From positions 3,658,001-3,722,000 of the forward strand of contig NZ_CP150218.1 in assembly GCF_037969875.1 (NCBI RefSeq): a DNA stretch of 64,000 nt. The letters are read 5' to 3'. Positions within the stretch are counted from its first letter, which is position 1. Each line of letters starts with the position of its first letter. The notes beneath the pieces are model-generated. The model saw only the letters and a list, made by a program, of their open reading frames with translations. It searched no databases and was not told the origin of the DNA. The position numbers were made by a program, and so were the translations under genes. This document shows, one piece after another, positions 43,751-52,718 of the stretch. The stretch is from Paenibacillus sp. FSL R7-0337. Its GTDB lineage: Bacteria; Bacillota; Bacilli; Paenibacillales; Paenibacillaceae.

Positions 43751-45268
43751 GTGCTGAGTATCCACCGCACCGCTGCGGCAGACGCGCCGTCTTCACTACA
43801 AGAGCATTTCGCGGCATTCCGTGAGCACACTGTCGGCTGCCGTCATCTGATCTCCACCCCCTACGGACGGAAGCCGCTTCTGTATGCCGACTGGACAGCC
43901 AGCGGCCGGCTGTATGAGCCGATTGAGCGCAAAATACAGGAGAGCTTCGGCCCCTATGTCAGCAATCCGCATACCGACTCCAACACCACGGGCCTGACCA
44001 TAACCCTCGCTTACCAGGAAGCACGGAGCATCATCCGGCAGCATGTGAATGCCGCACCCGCAGATGCCCTGCTCTTCTGCGGCAACGGCACCACCGGCGC
44101 GGTGAACAAGCTGCTGCGGATCATGGGTCTGAAGCTGCCGGAATGGCTGAACCAGGAATACCTCTGCGCACCGGAGGAGCGCCCGGTTATCTTCGTCAGC
44201 CATATGGAGCATCATTCCAATCTGCTTCCCTGGCAGGAGAGCTTCGGTGATGTGGTTACTGTCCCCTCCGGGCCGGGCGGAGAGGTAGATCTGCAGCGGC
44301 TCGGGGAGCTGCTGACGATCTACCAGAACCGCCGCTTCAAGATCGGCTCCTTCACTGCCTGCTCCAATGTCACCGGCATAGAGACCCCGTATCATCAGCT
44401 TGCTTCGCTCATGCACCGGCATGGCGGGGTATGCTTCGTGGATTTCGCAGCCAGCGCCCCTTACCAGGAGATCAATATGCATCCGGCAGCCCCGCAGGAG
44501 AAGCTGGATGCCATCTTCTTCTCGCCGCATAAATTCCTCGGCGGCCCGGGAACCGGCGGCGTGCTGCTGTTCGACACCGCGCTCAGCACCGGCCGGCTGC
44601 CGGATGAGCCCGGCGGCGGCACCGTGGTATGGGTGAACCGCTGGGGCGGACGCCGCTACATCGATGATGTTGAGGTGCGCGAGGACGGGGGCACCCCTGG
44701 CTTCCTGCAGGCGATCCGCACCGCCCTCTGCGTGAAGCTGAAGGAACAGATGAACGGAACCGGACAATATATGATCGTCCGCGAACAAGAGCTATGCCGG
44801 AAGCTGCTCTTGGGGCTGGCACAGGTTCCCGGCTGCTCCGTGCTGGAGGGCACGCACCGTAAGCGCCATGGAATTGTCTCCTTCACGCTGAAGAAGATTC
44901 ATTACAATCTCGCGGTAAGGCTGCTGAATGACCGCTTCGGCATTCAGGCACGCGGCGGCTGCTCCTGTGCCGGTCCGTACGGCCATCAGCTGCTCGGGCT
45001 GAACCCTGCGAAGTCCCAGGCATTTATCCAGGCGATCCACGCCGGGGACCAGTCGCTGAAGCCGGGCTGGGTCCGCCTGTCCCTGCACCCGATTATGACC
45101 GGGCGCGAGGTGGAGCATATGATCTTCGCCGTACAGTCTATCGTCAGCAATATTGCTGAATGGAGCCAGGATTACCGCTACAATGCGGTCACCAACAGCT
45201 GGATTCATACCGGAGAGAGAGGCGTTACAGAGGATACGGAGGAGATTCGTGAATTATTTGTGCTGTAG
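43751..45268 (+). CDS. Class V aminotransferase, cysteine-desulfurase-like
   Basis: This PLP enzyme of about 505 residues has EHHSN (PLP-stacking His), DFAASAPY, the Schiff-base lysine in FFSPHKFLGG, and a C-terminal RGGCSCAGPYG whose first cysteine aligns with the persulfide cysteine of SufS/CsdA-type enzymes. It is about 100 residues longer than SufS because of N- and C-terminal additions. GTG 43751 is preferred, 8 nt after GGAGG; a TTG at 43745 is too close to that site. Its 3' end overlaps the convergent TVP38 gene by 15 nt. The substrate is unknown. Confidence 0.85.
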   Translation: MLSIHRTAAADAPSSLQEHFAAFREHTVGCRHLISTPYGRKPLLYADWTASGRLYEPIERKIQESFGPYVSNPHTDSNTTGLTITLAYQEARSIIRQHVNAAPADALLFCGNGTTGAVNKLLRIMGLKLPEWLNQEYLCAPEERPVIFVSHMEHHSNLLPWQESFGDVVTVPSGPGGEVDLQRLGELLTIYQNRRFKIGSFTACSNVTGIETPYHQLASLMHRHGGVCFVDFAASAPYQEINMHPAAPQEKLDAIFFSPHKFLGGPGTGGVLLFDTALSTGRLPDEPGGGTVVWVNRWGGRRYIDDVEVREDGGTPGFLQAIRTALCVKLKEQMNGTGQYMIVREQELCRKLLLGLAQVPGCSVLEGTHRKRHGIVSFTLKKIHYNLAVRLLNDRFGIQARGGCSCAGPYGHQLLGLNPAKSQAFIQAIHAGDQSLKPGWVRLSLHPIMTGREVEHMIFAVQSIVSNIAEWSQDYRYNAVTNSWIHTGERGVTEDTEEIRELFVL

Positions 45269-45892
45269 CGGCGCCTGGCCGCGCAGCTCCCGCTCCCGCG
45301 CCAGCCGGGCGAACCTGGCTTCAATCGCTTTAACCCCCCACAGAGAAGCTCCGATAAACAGCAGCACATAGACGATCTCCGCCGGATGACGGATGAACCG
45401 CTGCACATCATTGCCGATGTAGGATACCGCAAATACCATAATGGCTTTGCCGGCACACAGCGCAATCAGGTAGGAACGCAGCCGCATTCCCGCGAGCCCC
45501 GCCGCCATATTAATCACCACGAACGGACCCACCGGAAACAGACTAAGCAGGAACACATAGCTGAACCCGCTCTGGCGGACCCAGGTCATCGCTTTGGCAA
45601 CCTTGGGCCGCTTGGCCCATTTGGTGAGGTAGGGATGTCCGGCAATTTTGCGGATAATCAGGAAGGTGACCGTACAGCCTGCGACCAGACCGATCCAGGA
45701 ATACAGGAACCCCAGCCATAACCCGTACACCGCCCCGTTAAGCCCCACAATCGCTATGGTAGGCAGCGGGGGCACGAACGATTTCATGAAGGTAAGCCCC
45801 ACACCCGGCAGCGGCCCGAACGAGCGGTATTGCTCCAGCAGCAGCAGCAGGCGCTCCTCGGTCAGCCATGACATAATATTTAAAAAGAACAT
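45254..45892 (-). CDS. TVP38/TMEM64-family membrane protein (DedA-like)
   Basis: This protein of about 212 residues has around six hydrophobic segments and the family pattern: FVPPLPTIAIVGLNGAVYG, a GCTVTFLIIRKIAG glycine-rich region, and FPVGPFVVINMAAGL. TVP38/DedA proteins are lipid scramblases or envelope-homeostasis proteins. ATG 45892 is preferred (GGAG about 10 nt upstream); the frame is open further upstream but that part is cysteine-rich and unlike the family. It is convergent with the aminotransferase gene. Confidence 0.85.
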   Translation of the reverse strand: MFFLNIMSWLTEERLLLLLEQYRSFGPLPGVGLTFMKSFVPPLPTIAIVGLNGAVYGLWLGFLYSWIGLVAGCTVTFLIIRKIAGHPYLTKWAKRPKVAKAMTWVRQSGFSYVFLLSLFPVGPFVVINMAAGLAGMRLRSYLIALCAGKAIMVFAVSYIGNDVQRFIRHPAEIVYVLLFIGASLWGVKAIEARFARLARERELRGQAPLQHK

Positions 45893-46031
45893 TTCTTCAG
45901 CGCTCCTCAAGTACGATCTGGAATAGTTAACGTTACAGTATACATTGCAATGAGCTTCAATTATACAACACTTCCGCCGGGAAGTAGAAGGAAGCTGGAC
46001 AAGCACAAGCTGCCGGAGATATGATGAAATT

Positions 46032-49000
46032 ATGAGAACATTTGATTATAGTCTGCTGGCCAAAAGAGTACTCGCCCTGCTATGCACCCTCCTGCTCACC
46101 GCAGTGGTGCTGATTCCCCTGCTCGGCTCCTCATCTAACTGCAACAGCCCACGGTCAGGATGGGCCGATTTGTCCACCTGCACCTTCAATAATACTGCCG
46201 TCTACCCGCTGAGAGGAGAATGGGAATTCTATTGGCAGGAGCGGCTGGAACCACAGGTTACCCTATCCCGAACCGCAGAGGCGCCGGCCTATATGCCCGT
46301 GCCCGGCGCTTGGGGCCGGGGGTCAGAGGCTACCGGCTTCTCCCGCTACGGATATGCGACCTACCGTCTGCTGGTTCAGCTGCCGCCGGGAGTTCCCGCC
46401 TTCGCCCTCAAGGTGAGCAATATCCGCAATGCCAGCGAGGTATATGTAAATGGTGAGCGGCTGGGGGGAAGCGGAACGCCGGGTGACTCCCGGGAGACCA
46501 CCAAGCCGCGCAACCATCCGTATTCCCTGACTTTTCACAGCAGGGATAACCTGGCGGAGATTCTGATACATACGTCCAACTTCACCTATTCAAGCGGAGG
46601 CATTGCGGAGCCTATCCGGATCGGCACCCCTGCTGCTATAACTGCCATCGACCAGCGGAACCGGACCTACGACACTTTGCTGGTGGCAGGCTTTGCTTTT
46701 ATCGGCTGCTATTTCATCGGCCAGGGCTTTCAGCGCAAAGAGGACAAATCCTCGCTTCAGCTGGCTATCTTCTGCTTCATGATCGCCTTATATATGCTGA
46801 CGCACAGTGAGAAGCTGCTGCTCGAGTACCTTCCTTCCCTCTCTTATGAAGGATTCAACAAGCTGCAGGCAGTATCCGGTGTAGTCGGGTTCTATTGTGT
46901 ATCCAGCTATACCTATTCTTTGTTTCCCGCACTCTATTCCCGGCTCTTTAAGCGGATCTGCTCTGTGTATGCCTTAAGTTTCTGTATCGTTGTACTGCTA
47001 AGCTCATTGACTGTATATTCGCGGATTACAGGGCTGCTGCTGGCCTTCAGCTTCATCTCTGTCTGCTATACATTCTATATTATGGTCAAGGCCATTTTGC
47101 GTAGGGAGACCGGTTCCTACTATCTGCTGATCGGTGTCATTGCTGTAGTGATTTTCACCTTATCCTTAGCCAGTAATCTGTTCTTCGGCACTGAACTCTA
47201 TGCTGCCGCGCCAGTGGCCGGCCCGATCTTCATTCTTGCCGAGGGCCTGTTCCTGTCTGCGCGCCATGCCCATGCTTATGAGACCATTAAGCAGCTGTCC
47301 CAGCAGCTGGAGCGCAAGGACAGAGATAAAGACGTGTTCCTGCTGAAGACCTCCGCCGAGCTGCGCACGCCGCTGAATGCCATTATTAACGTGGCGTTAT
47401 CCATGCATGAAGGGGCCGGAGGACCGCTAAGCCCGTCCCAACGGGAGGATATACGGCTGATACTCGGTACTGGCAGAAGGCTGGCCTTCCTGGTCAGGGA
47501 TATTCTTGATTACGAACAGATCAAGCGCCAGCGCATCAGCCTGCAATGGGGGACCGTCGATGTCCAGGGGGTGGCGGCCATTGTCATTGAGGTCTTCCAG
47601 TTCCTGAACAAAAAGGGCAGCATCCGCATCAAAAACCACATCCCGCCGAGCCGTTTCCTGGTCCAGGCCGATGAACAGCGGCTGATGCAGATCCTCTATA
47701 GCCTGCTGGATAATGCACTGAAATTCACGGACCGCGGCAGCGTGGTCATCGAAGCCGACTGGCAGGAGGAGTTCATCTCCATTGCCGTCACCGATACCGG
47801 AAAGGGCATTCCCGAGGATCAGCTGGAGTCTATCTTCCATGACTATGAGCAGATCAGCGAGGCCGATTCCCTTGAGACCGGGGGCCTCGGGCTGAGCCTT
47901 GCGATCAGCCGTAAGCTGGTAGAGCTGCATGGCGGGAGCATCTCCGTCTCTTCCCAGGTTGGACGGGGCAGTACATTCACCTTCACGCTTCCGGGCAACG
48001 AGGCGGAAGCCGCCGCCGCTGTCCAAGCGGAACGGACACTCCCGCGGCCAGAGTATACCCAGCCGGAAATGCTGGATGACCTCTGGAAATACCGGTCGGC
48101 TGATCCGCCGCAGTCCAGCGGACAAGCTGCTCCCTATGCGCCACGTATCCTGATCGTGGATGACGATTATGCCAACCTCAAGGCACTGACCAACCTGTTA
48201 TCGCTGGAGAATTACAATATCGCAAGCCGCAGCAGCGGCAAGGAAGCGCTGGCGCTGCTGGCTGTGGACCGTAATTTCGATCTCTGCATTATAGATGTCA
48301 TGATGCCCGAGATGTCCGGCTTGGAGCTATGCAGGATCATCCGCCAGACCTACAGCCCTCTGGACCTGCCGATCCTGATGGCTACGGCCGGGCAGCAGCT
48401 TCACTTCAACGAGGCAGCGTTCCGCGCCGGAGCCAATGATTTTATCCATAAGCCTTATATCTGGAGCGATCTGAAGGGACGGGTCAACACGCTGGTTCAA
48501 CTACGGCGGTCCGTCTCAGAGCGGCTAAGCTCGGAGATCGCCATGCTGCGTGCGCAGATCAAGCCGCATTTTCTATACAACGCCATTAATACAATTATCT
48601 GGATGAGTACGCGTGACACCAAGAAAACGCAGCAGCTGCTATACGATCTGAGCCATTTCCTGCGCGGCAGCTTCGATTTCAGCAACCAGGAGACCGCCAT
48701 TCCGTTCGAAAAGGAGCTGGAGTTGATTGAAGCCTATCTGTCGCTGGAGCAGGCCCGGTTCGGGAAGCGGCTGAATGCCGAGTATCATATTGAGGTTAGT
48801 GAATTCCCGCTGCCGCCGCTGATTGTGCAGCCCATCGTGGAGAACGCCGTCCGTCACGGACTGATGGAGAAGATGGACGGAGGAACGGTTGTCATCTCCA
48901 CCCGGCAGGAAGGCGGTGATATCCTGATCACCATCTCGGACAACGGGAAGGGAATGAGCGATGAACAGCTATCCTCATGGATGAAGGATGACTACCGTTC

Positions 49001-49148
49001 TCCGCATGGTGAAGGCACCGGAATCGGCCTGCGGAACATTAACCGCCGGTTGCTCACACAGTTCGGGCGTCCGCTGATTCTCACACAGGGAGCCAGTGGA
49101 GGTATAGATGTACTGATAACAATCCCATGGAAGGAAGAGGTCTTCTGA
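46032..49148 (+). CDS. Multidomain hybrid sensor kinase with degenerate HisKA and a LytS-type kinase module
   Basis: The 1038-residue membrane protein runs: signal/anchor helix (10-32), extracellular jelly-roll 7TMR-DISM-like sensor (about 45-205), seven-helix region (about 210-415), HisKA, HATPase_c (about 550-655), receiver (about 705-825, phospho-acceptor Asp755), and a LytS/YpdA-type kinase (QIKPHFLYN with His846; PIVENAVRHG; GTGIGLRN). The HisKA motif reads TSAELRTPLN: Ala442 replaces the phospho-acceptor His, so the first kinase probably only senses or binds ATP and His846 does the phosphotransfer. Its partner regulator begins 2 nt after its stop. Confidence 0.9.
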   Translation: MRTFDYSLLAKRVLALLCTLLLTAVVLIPLLGSSSNCNSPRSGWADLSTCTFNNTAVYPLRGEWEFYWQERLEPQVTLSRTAEAPAYMPVPGAWGRGSEATGFSRYGYATYRLLVQLPPGVPAFALKVSNIRNASEVYVNGERLGGSGTPGDSRETTKPRNHPYSLTFHSRDNLAEILIHTSNFTYSSGGIAEPIRIGTPAAITAIDQRNRTYDTLLVAGFAFIGCYFIGQGFQRKEDKSSLQLAIFCFMIALYMLTHSEKLLLEYLPSLSYEGFNKLQAVSGVVGFYCVSSYTYSLFPALYSRLFKRICSVYALSFCIVVLLSSLTVYSRITGLLLAFSFISVCYTFYIMVKAILRRETGSYYLLIGVIAVVIFTLSLASNLFFGTELYAAAPVAGPIFILAEGLFLSARHAHAYETIKQLSQQLERKDRDKDVFLLKTSAELRTPLNAIINVALSMHEGAGGPLSPSQREDIRLILGTGRRLAFLVRDILDYEQIKRQRISLQWGTVDVQGVAAIVIEVFQFLNKKGSIRIKNHIPPSRFLVQADEQRLMQILYSLLDNALKFTDRGSVVIEADWQEEFISIAVTDTGKGIPEDQLESIFHDYEQISEADSLETGGLGLSLAISRKLVELHGGSISVSSQVGRGSTFTFTLPGNEAEAAAAVQAERTLPRPEYTQPEMLDDLWKYRSADPPQSSGQAAPYAPRILIVDDDYANLKALTNLLSLENYNIASRSSGKEALALLAVDRNFDLCIIDVMMPEMSGLELCRIIRQTYSPLDLPILMATAGQQLHFNEAAFRAGANDFIHKPYIWSDLKGRVNTLVQLRRSVSERLSSEIAMLRAQIKPHFLYNAINTIIWMSTRDTKKTQQLLYDLSHFLRGSFDFSNQETAIPFEKELELIEAYLSLEQARFGKRLNAEYHIEVSEFPLPPLIVQPIVENAVRHGLMEKMDGGTVVISTRQEGGDILITISDNGKGMSDEQLSSWMKDDYRSPHGEGTGIGLRNINRRLLTQFGRPLILTQGASGGIDVLITIPWKEEVF

Positions 49149-49150
49149 GT

Positions 49151-50269
49151 ATGAGCATCTCTGTAATGGTAATTGATGACGAATGGCCGGCACTGGATCA
49201 CATGAAGGAGCTGCTGCTCCAGTGTGAAGGAATATCCTCTGTCCAGACGTACGATAACCCGCGTGAAGCCCTCGCTGCTGCTTCCGAACTGAAGCCGGAT
49301 GTTCTATTCCTGGACATCCAGATGCCTGAGCTGTCCGGCCTCACTTTTGCTGAGAAGCTGTTGCCCTACTCTCCGGACACAGACATCGTATTCGTAACCG
49401 CCTACCGCAATTATGCTGTCGAAGCCTTCGACCTGTCTGCAATGGATTATCTGCTGAAGCCGGTTGATCCCTCGCGCCTGCTGAAGACCTGGAACAAGCT
49501 GCTCAGTAAACGTCTATTGCCGGCGGCTGCCGGGGCAACAGGAACACCCGGGAAGACAACCTCGTTCCGGCTGTTGGGGGATTATGAGCTGACCAGCCCT
49601 CAGGGCCTGGTGAAGTGGAGGACACATAAGGCACAGGAATTATTTGCTTACCTGTGGATTCACAGGCAGGGCAGCGTCAGCTTGATTCTGAATGATGTGT
49701 TTCCGCAGTGGAACTACGAGAAGGGCAAGCAATACCTGCACACTACGGTCTACCAGATCCGCACCACCTTGAAGAAAGCCGCGCTGGAGGACAAGATTGA
49801 GCTGACCTTCGGCAGGGAGAATTACAGGCTGGAATCGGGGGGGATTGAGGGCGACATTGAGAAATTCCAGGACGCTGCCGCCCTTGCGATGCAGAACAGC
49901 AGCCTTGAGGATATGCAGCAGGCCGCCGCCCTGTACACCGGTGACCTGCTGCAGACGCTGGACAGCCTGTGGGTGTATTCCGCCCGTGACAAATACCGCC
50001 GGCTGTACCTCAAGCTGCTGGAGCAGCTTACTCTGGGATTGGTTGAGGCTGCACGGCCTAACGAGGCCGAAGATTATGCCGTGCGCCTGACGGAGCTGGA
50101 GCCGCTGGAGGAGAGCTACGCCCTGCGGCTGATCGCCATCTATTACGACACCGCCAAGCCCCTGCGTGCCCAGCGCAAATTCACCCAGTTCAGTGAATCC
50201 TACATCGCAGAGACCGGCGATGCGTTGCCGGATTGGTTCGTCGACGAATACCGGCGGCTGGGTAGATAG
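49151..50269 (+). CDS. Response regulator with SARP-like wHTH and BTAD domains
   Basis: This protein of about 372 residues has an N-terminal receiver (VIDDEWPA; LFLDIQMPELSG phospho-acceptor; KPV lysine), a winged helix (about residues 140-225, containing YLHTTVYQIRTTLKK) and a bacterial transcriptional activator domain of helical repeats (about 225-370, as in SARP regulators). ATG 49151 is used; a longer frame from 49127 overlaps the kinase gene. A 2-nt gap to the hybrid kinase makes the pair one unit. Targets are unknown. Confidence 0.9.
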   Translation: MSISVMVIDDEWPALDHMKELLLQCEGISSVQTYDNPREALAAASELKPDVLFLDIQMPELSGLTFAEKLLPYSPDTDIVFVTAYRNYAVEAFDLSAMDYLLKPVDPSRLLKTWNKLLSKRLLPAAAGATGTPGKTTSFRLLGDYELTSPQGLVKWRTHKAQELFAYLWIHRQGSVSLILNDVFPQWNYEKGKQYLHTTVYQIRTTLKKAALEDKIELTFGRENYRLESGGIEGDIEKFQDAAALAMQNSSLEDMQQAAALYTGDLLQTLDSLWVYSARDKYRRLYLKLLEQLTLGLVEAARPNEAEDYAVRLTELEPLEESYALRLIAIYYDTAKPLRAQRKFTQFSESYIAETGDALPDWFVDEYRRLGR

Positions 50270-50350
50270 CGTAGAAATTCTATCGTTACTCCATAATATC
50301 CTTTGAGAGACTGAAAAATATTTTTTATCGTATGCTTTAGAAACTAACAG

Positions 50351-50399
50351 TAAAAGGACGACAATCATTCGAACTTAGCGAATGATTGTCGTCCTTTTA
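50351..50399. terminator. Perfect 21-bp stem terminator
   Basis: The arm 50351-50371 (TAAAAGGACGACAATCATT...) pairs without mismatch with 50379-50399 around a 7-nt loop; the right arm ends CCTTTTA. It ends the kinase-regulator unit and also faces the small minus-strand gene at 50425. Confidence 0.88.
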
Positions 50400-50424
50400 G
50401 AATACTTTTATACACTTGTATTAT

Positions 50425-50562
50425 TTAAAATGATAATTGGTATTCATCTAAAAGGAATCCTTGAGTCGCCCAAATTTCAGTTTCATCCCCTTGATGGTCG
50501 TATAGCTTTTCATAGTATTCCCAAAATTCACGGTTGTTTTTCGTATTTCGATCCTTCAGCAT
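50425..50562 (-). CDS. Small hypothetical protein
   Basis: This 45-residue acidic, aromatic-rich protein (REFWEYYEKLYDHQGDE) has no recognised family, signal or membrane helix. ATG 50562 has AAGGGAAG 4 nt upstream, the main support for translation. The frame continues upstream to ATG 50613, whose ribosome binding site is poorer. It lies at the edge of the AT-rich segment, after the WG-repeat gene on the same strand. Confidence 0.45.
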   Translation of the reverse strand: MLKDRNTKNNREFWEYYEKLYDHQGDETEIWATQGFLLDEYQLSF

Positions 50563-50646
50563 TGTACTTCCCTTTAATTTCTGTATAGTTCGGCATCTTC
50601 TAATTTTGTTCATATTATGGCTTTTTCCTCATTTCTCATTCCTCTG

Positions 50647-52020
50647 TTAAGGTTGGCTTCTTCTCCACACAATCTGACCGTTTTTATTAATGTATACTTC
50701 TCCATCAACACTATATGCGTAAGAAAGCCCCTTAGAAAAGCGTCCAGCCCAGTCAAGCGTTGGTTGAATAACCCAAGCCCCTGTTTTATTAATGAATCCG
50801 GTCTTCCCTCCCGATTCGGCAACTGCAAGTCCTTCATGAAAGTCACTCGCTGCATCAAATTGGTTAGGAATAAGTAGTTTTCCTTTGTTATCTATATAAC
50901 CTGACTTTCCATTTATTTTAACAGCCGCCAATCCTTCCGAAAAAGAGTGAACCTCCTCATACTTAGCAGGAATCTCTAATTTTCCTTTCTTATTAATAAA
51001 GCCATAGTTAGCTCCTGATTTAACAACTGCCAATCCCTCTGAAAAAGACTCCCCATTTTTATAACTTGAATTGAACAAAAACTTCCCTTTCTTATCAATA
51101 TAATGAGAAGTTCCATTTGTTGTAACCAGAGCAGCACCTTCAGAGAAATCCTCAGCGCTGTTATATTGGGCTTTAATTACTATTTTCCCGGAAGAATTAA
51201 TGTATCCATATCCACTCCCCACTTGGACAGCAGCCAATCCTTCGGAGAAATTATTAGCTTTTTTGAATTGCGGTTTTATAACACTAGTTCCTGTAAGATC
51301 CATATAACCATAGTTAGATACAGCAAAATCAGTTGCAGTTTTAAGCGTTCTATACGCTGCAAGTCCTTCTGAAAATTCCTTGGCATCATAATAATTTCCC
51401 TTAGGTATTACTTTATTCCCTTGTTGATTGATGAATCCGTCAAATTTAGCATTTGAATAAACAATGGCTAGTCCTTCATTAAAAGCATAGGCATCTGTAA
51501 ATCTTGTTTGATAATCAATAACAATTTTGCCTTCTGCATCAATATAGCCGAATTTCCCTCCGCGTGATACCGGAAAAAGATTTTGCTTAGAGTATAATGA
51601 AACAATCTGAGAGTCCCCGTACCACTTCACGTCGAGTCCGCTGGCTTCCCCAATAAAACGAAGTGGTACAAACGTTGCCCCGTCAATTATCTGTGGAGCT
51701 ACTTGAAGTATAGTTGGAGTATCATTTATCCAAGTCGTATTTTGATTAATTACTAATTTAATAGTAGTGCCTGTTTTCTGACCAGAAATTGTTTTGCTTG
51801 CCGAATCGTAACTTACATTAAATCCTAATTTTTCAAATATCCCTTTGAATGGAACCAATACCGTGTTGTTCTTCATAATCGGTGAGTGCTTTTCTTGAAT
51901 GGGATTTCCATACAAAATCACTCTAATTCCACTTTTCGCAAAAGCAGACTCTTTACTGACCATTACAATAAAGAATATAACAAGGAAAAATGAGAACGCT
52001 ACTTTTATTGATTTGCCCAT
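50647..52020 (-). CDS. Secreted WG-repeat protein with copper-amine-oxidase-like N-terminal domain
   Basis: This 457-residue protein has a signal peptide (residues 1-28, ending SAFA), a copper amine oxidase N-terminal-like domain (about 35-140; VLVPFKGIFEKLG and FVPLRFIGEA), and about eight WG/KWG-type repeats of roughly 35-40 residues (about 150-455) with recurring GYID, GKxxI and FSEGLAxV. Such proteins are extracellular or wall-associated in Paenibacillus; the repeats are thought to be a beta-propeller-like or ligand-binding scaffold. AAGGAG lies 14 nt before ATG 52020, a long spacing. Its AT-rich composition, unlike its flanks, suggests recent acquisition. Confidence 0.88.
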   Translation of the reverse strand: MGKSIKVAFSFFLVIFFIVMVSKESAFAKSGIRVILYGNPIQEKHSPIMKNNTVLVPFKGIFEKLGFNVSYDSASKTISGQKTGTTIKLVINQNTTWINDTPTILQVAPQIIDGATFVPLRFIGEASGLDVKWYGDSQIVSLYSKQNLFPVSRGGKFGYIDAEGKIVIDYQTRFTDAYAFNEGLAIVYSNAKFDGFINQQGNKVIPKGNYYDAKEFSEGLAAYRTLKTATDFAVSNYGYMDLTGTSVIKPQFKKANNFSEGLAAVQVGSGYGYINSSGKIVIKAQYNSAEDFSEGAALVTTNGTSHYIDKKGKFLFNSSYKNGESFSEGLAVVKSGANYGFINKKGKLEIPAKYEEVHSFSEGLAAVKINGKSGYIDNKGKLLIPNQFDAASDFHEGLAVAESGGKTGFINKTGAWVIQPTLDWAGRFSKGLSYAYSVDGEVYINKNGQIVWRRSQP

Positions 52021-52070
52021 ATCTTATAGTTCAACTCCTTTTATTTTTAATTCATTGAAAAACCTAAATG

Positions 52071-52110
52071 ATATAGCCAACTCCCTAATATTCCAAGGAA
52101 TTGGCTATAT
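52071..52110 (-). terminator. Stem-loop after the YrpD-like remnant
   Basis: ATATAGCCAA pairs with TTGGCTATAT around a 20-nt loop. A T-rich run (GGTTTTTC) follows on the minus strand after about 9 nt. Confidence 0.55.
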
Positions 52111-52116
52111 TATTAG

Positions 52117-52572
52117 TTACTTACCAGTTACGGCAATTATAACATTATTACTAGCATCACGTGTTACGGTAGCATAATCCTGGTCTGGAGCAGGAAAAAC
52201 ATTACTAAGCACAGGTACTCCGTCAACTTTGATATTAGTAAATTCCGACTTATTTTTTCCGTAATCATCTCCAGTCACAACTGATAAGAGCTTCCACTTC
52301 TGAAAACTTGATGATTGAATATTATAATCGGTATTGGATACTATTATTGTTGTCAACGGTTTATCAGCTGAACTACTACATCCAATATCACCACAAATAG
52401 CAGTACCATCAATTTTCAAACGGATTTTCTTATTATTATTGTACCCTGCATAAAAAGTAACTTGAGAACCTGCCATGTAGGCGTTAGCACTCTGAACTTG
52501 ATTATATGGCGCTTCAAATGAAGCATTAGTGGTACTACCATTAATTTGATATGCAGGCTTCCACCCTTGCTC
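52117..52572 (-). pseudogene. 5'-truncated YrpD-like protein gene remnant
   Basis: The frame opens just after a TAG (52573-52575) and reads EQGWKPAYQING, then AYMAGSQVTFYAGYNNNKK and a beta-rich end to TGK: a coherent C-terminal domain resembling YrpD-family extracellular proteins. The first ATG (52476) falls inside this domain, so the natural start, signal peptide and N-terminal part are missing, and upstream DNA carries no matching sequence in any frame I could follow. It is AT-rich like the neighbouring WG-repeat gene. The family match is moderate; a short functional gene from ATG 52476 is less likely. Confidence 0.6.
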
Positions 52573-52718
52573 CTACAGATGATACAAAAATAATCGATAT
52601 TTTACGCCATGGTTCGACGTTTATCAGTGTTTTATCAGTGACAATTGTTACCATTGTTCATATACAAGATCATTCGTGCATAGGGATGCATCATTATGAT
52701 GGCAATGGGGGATGAAAC

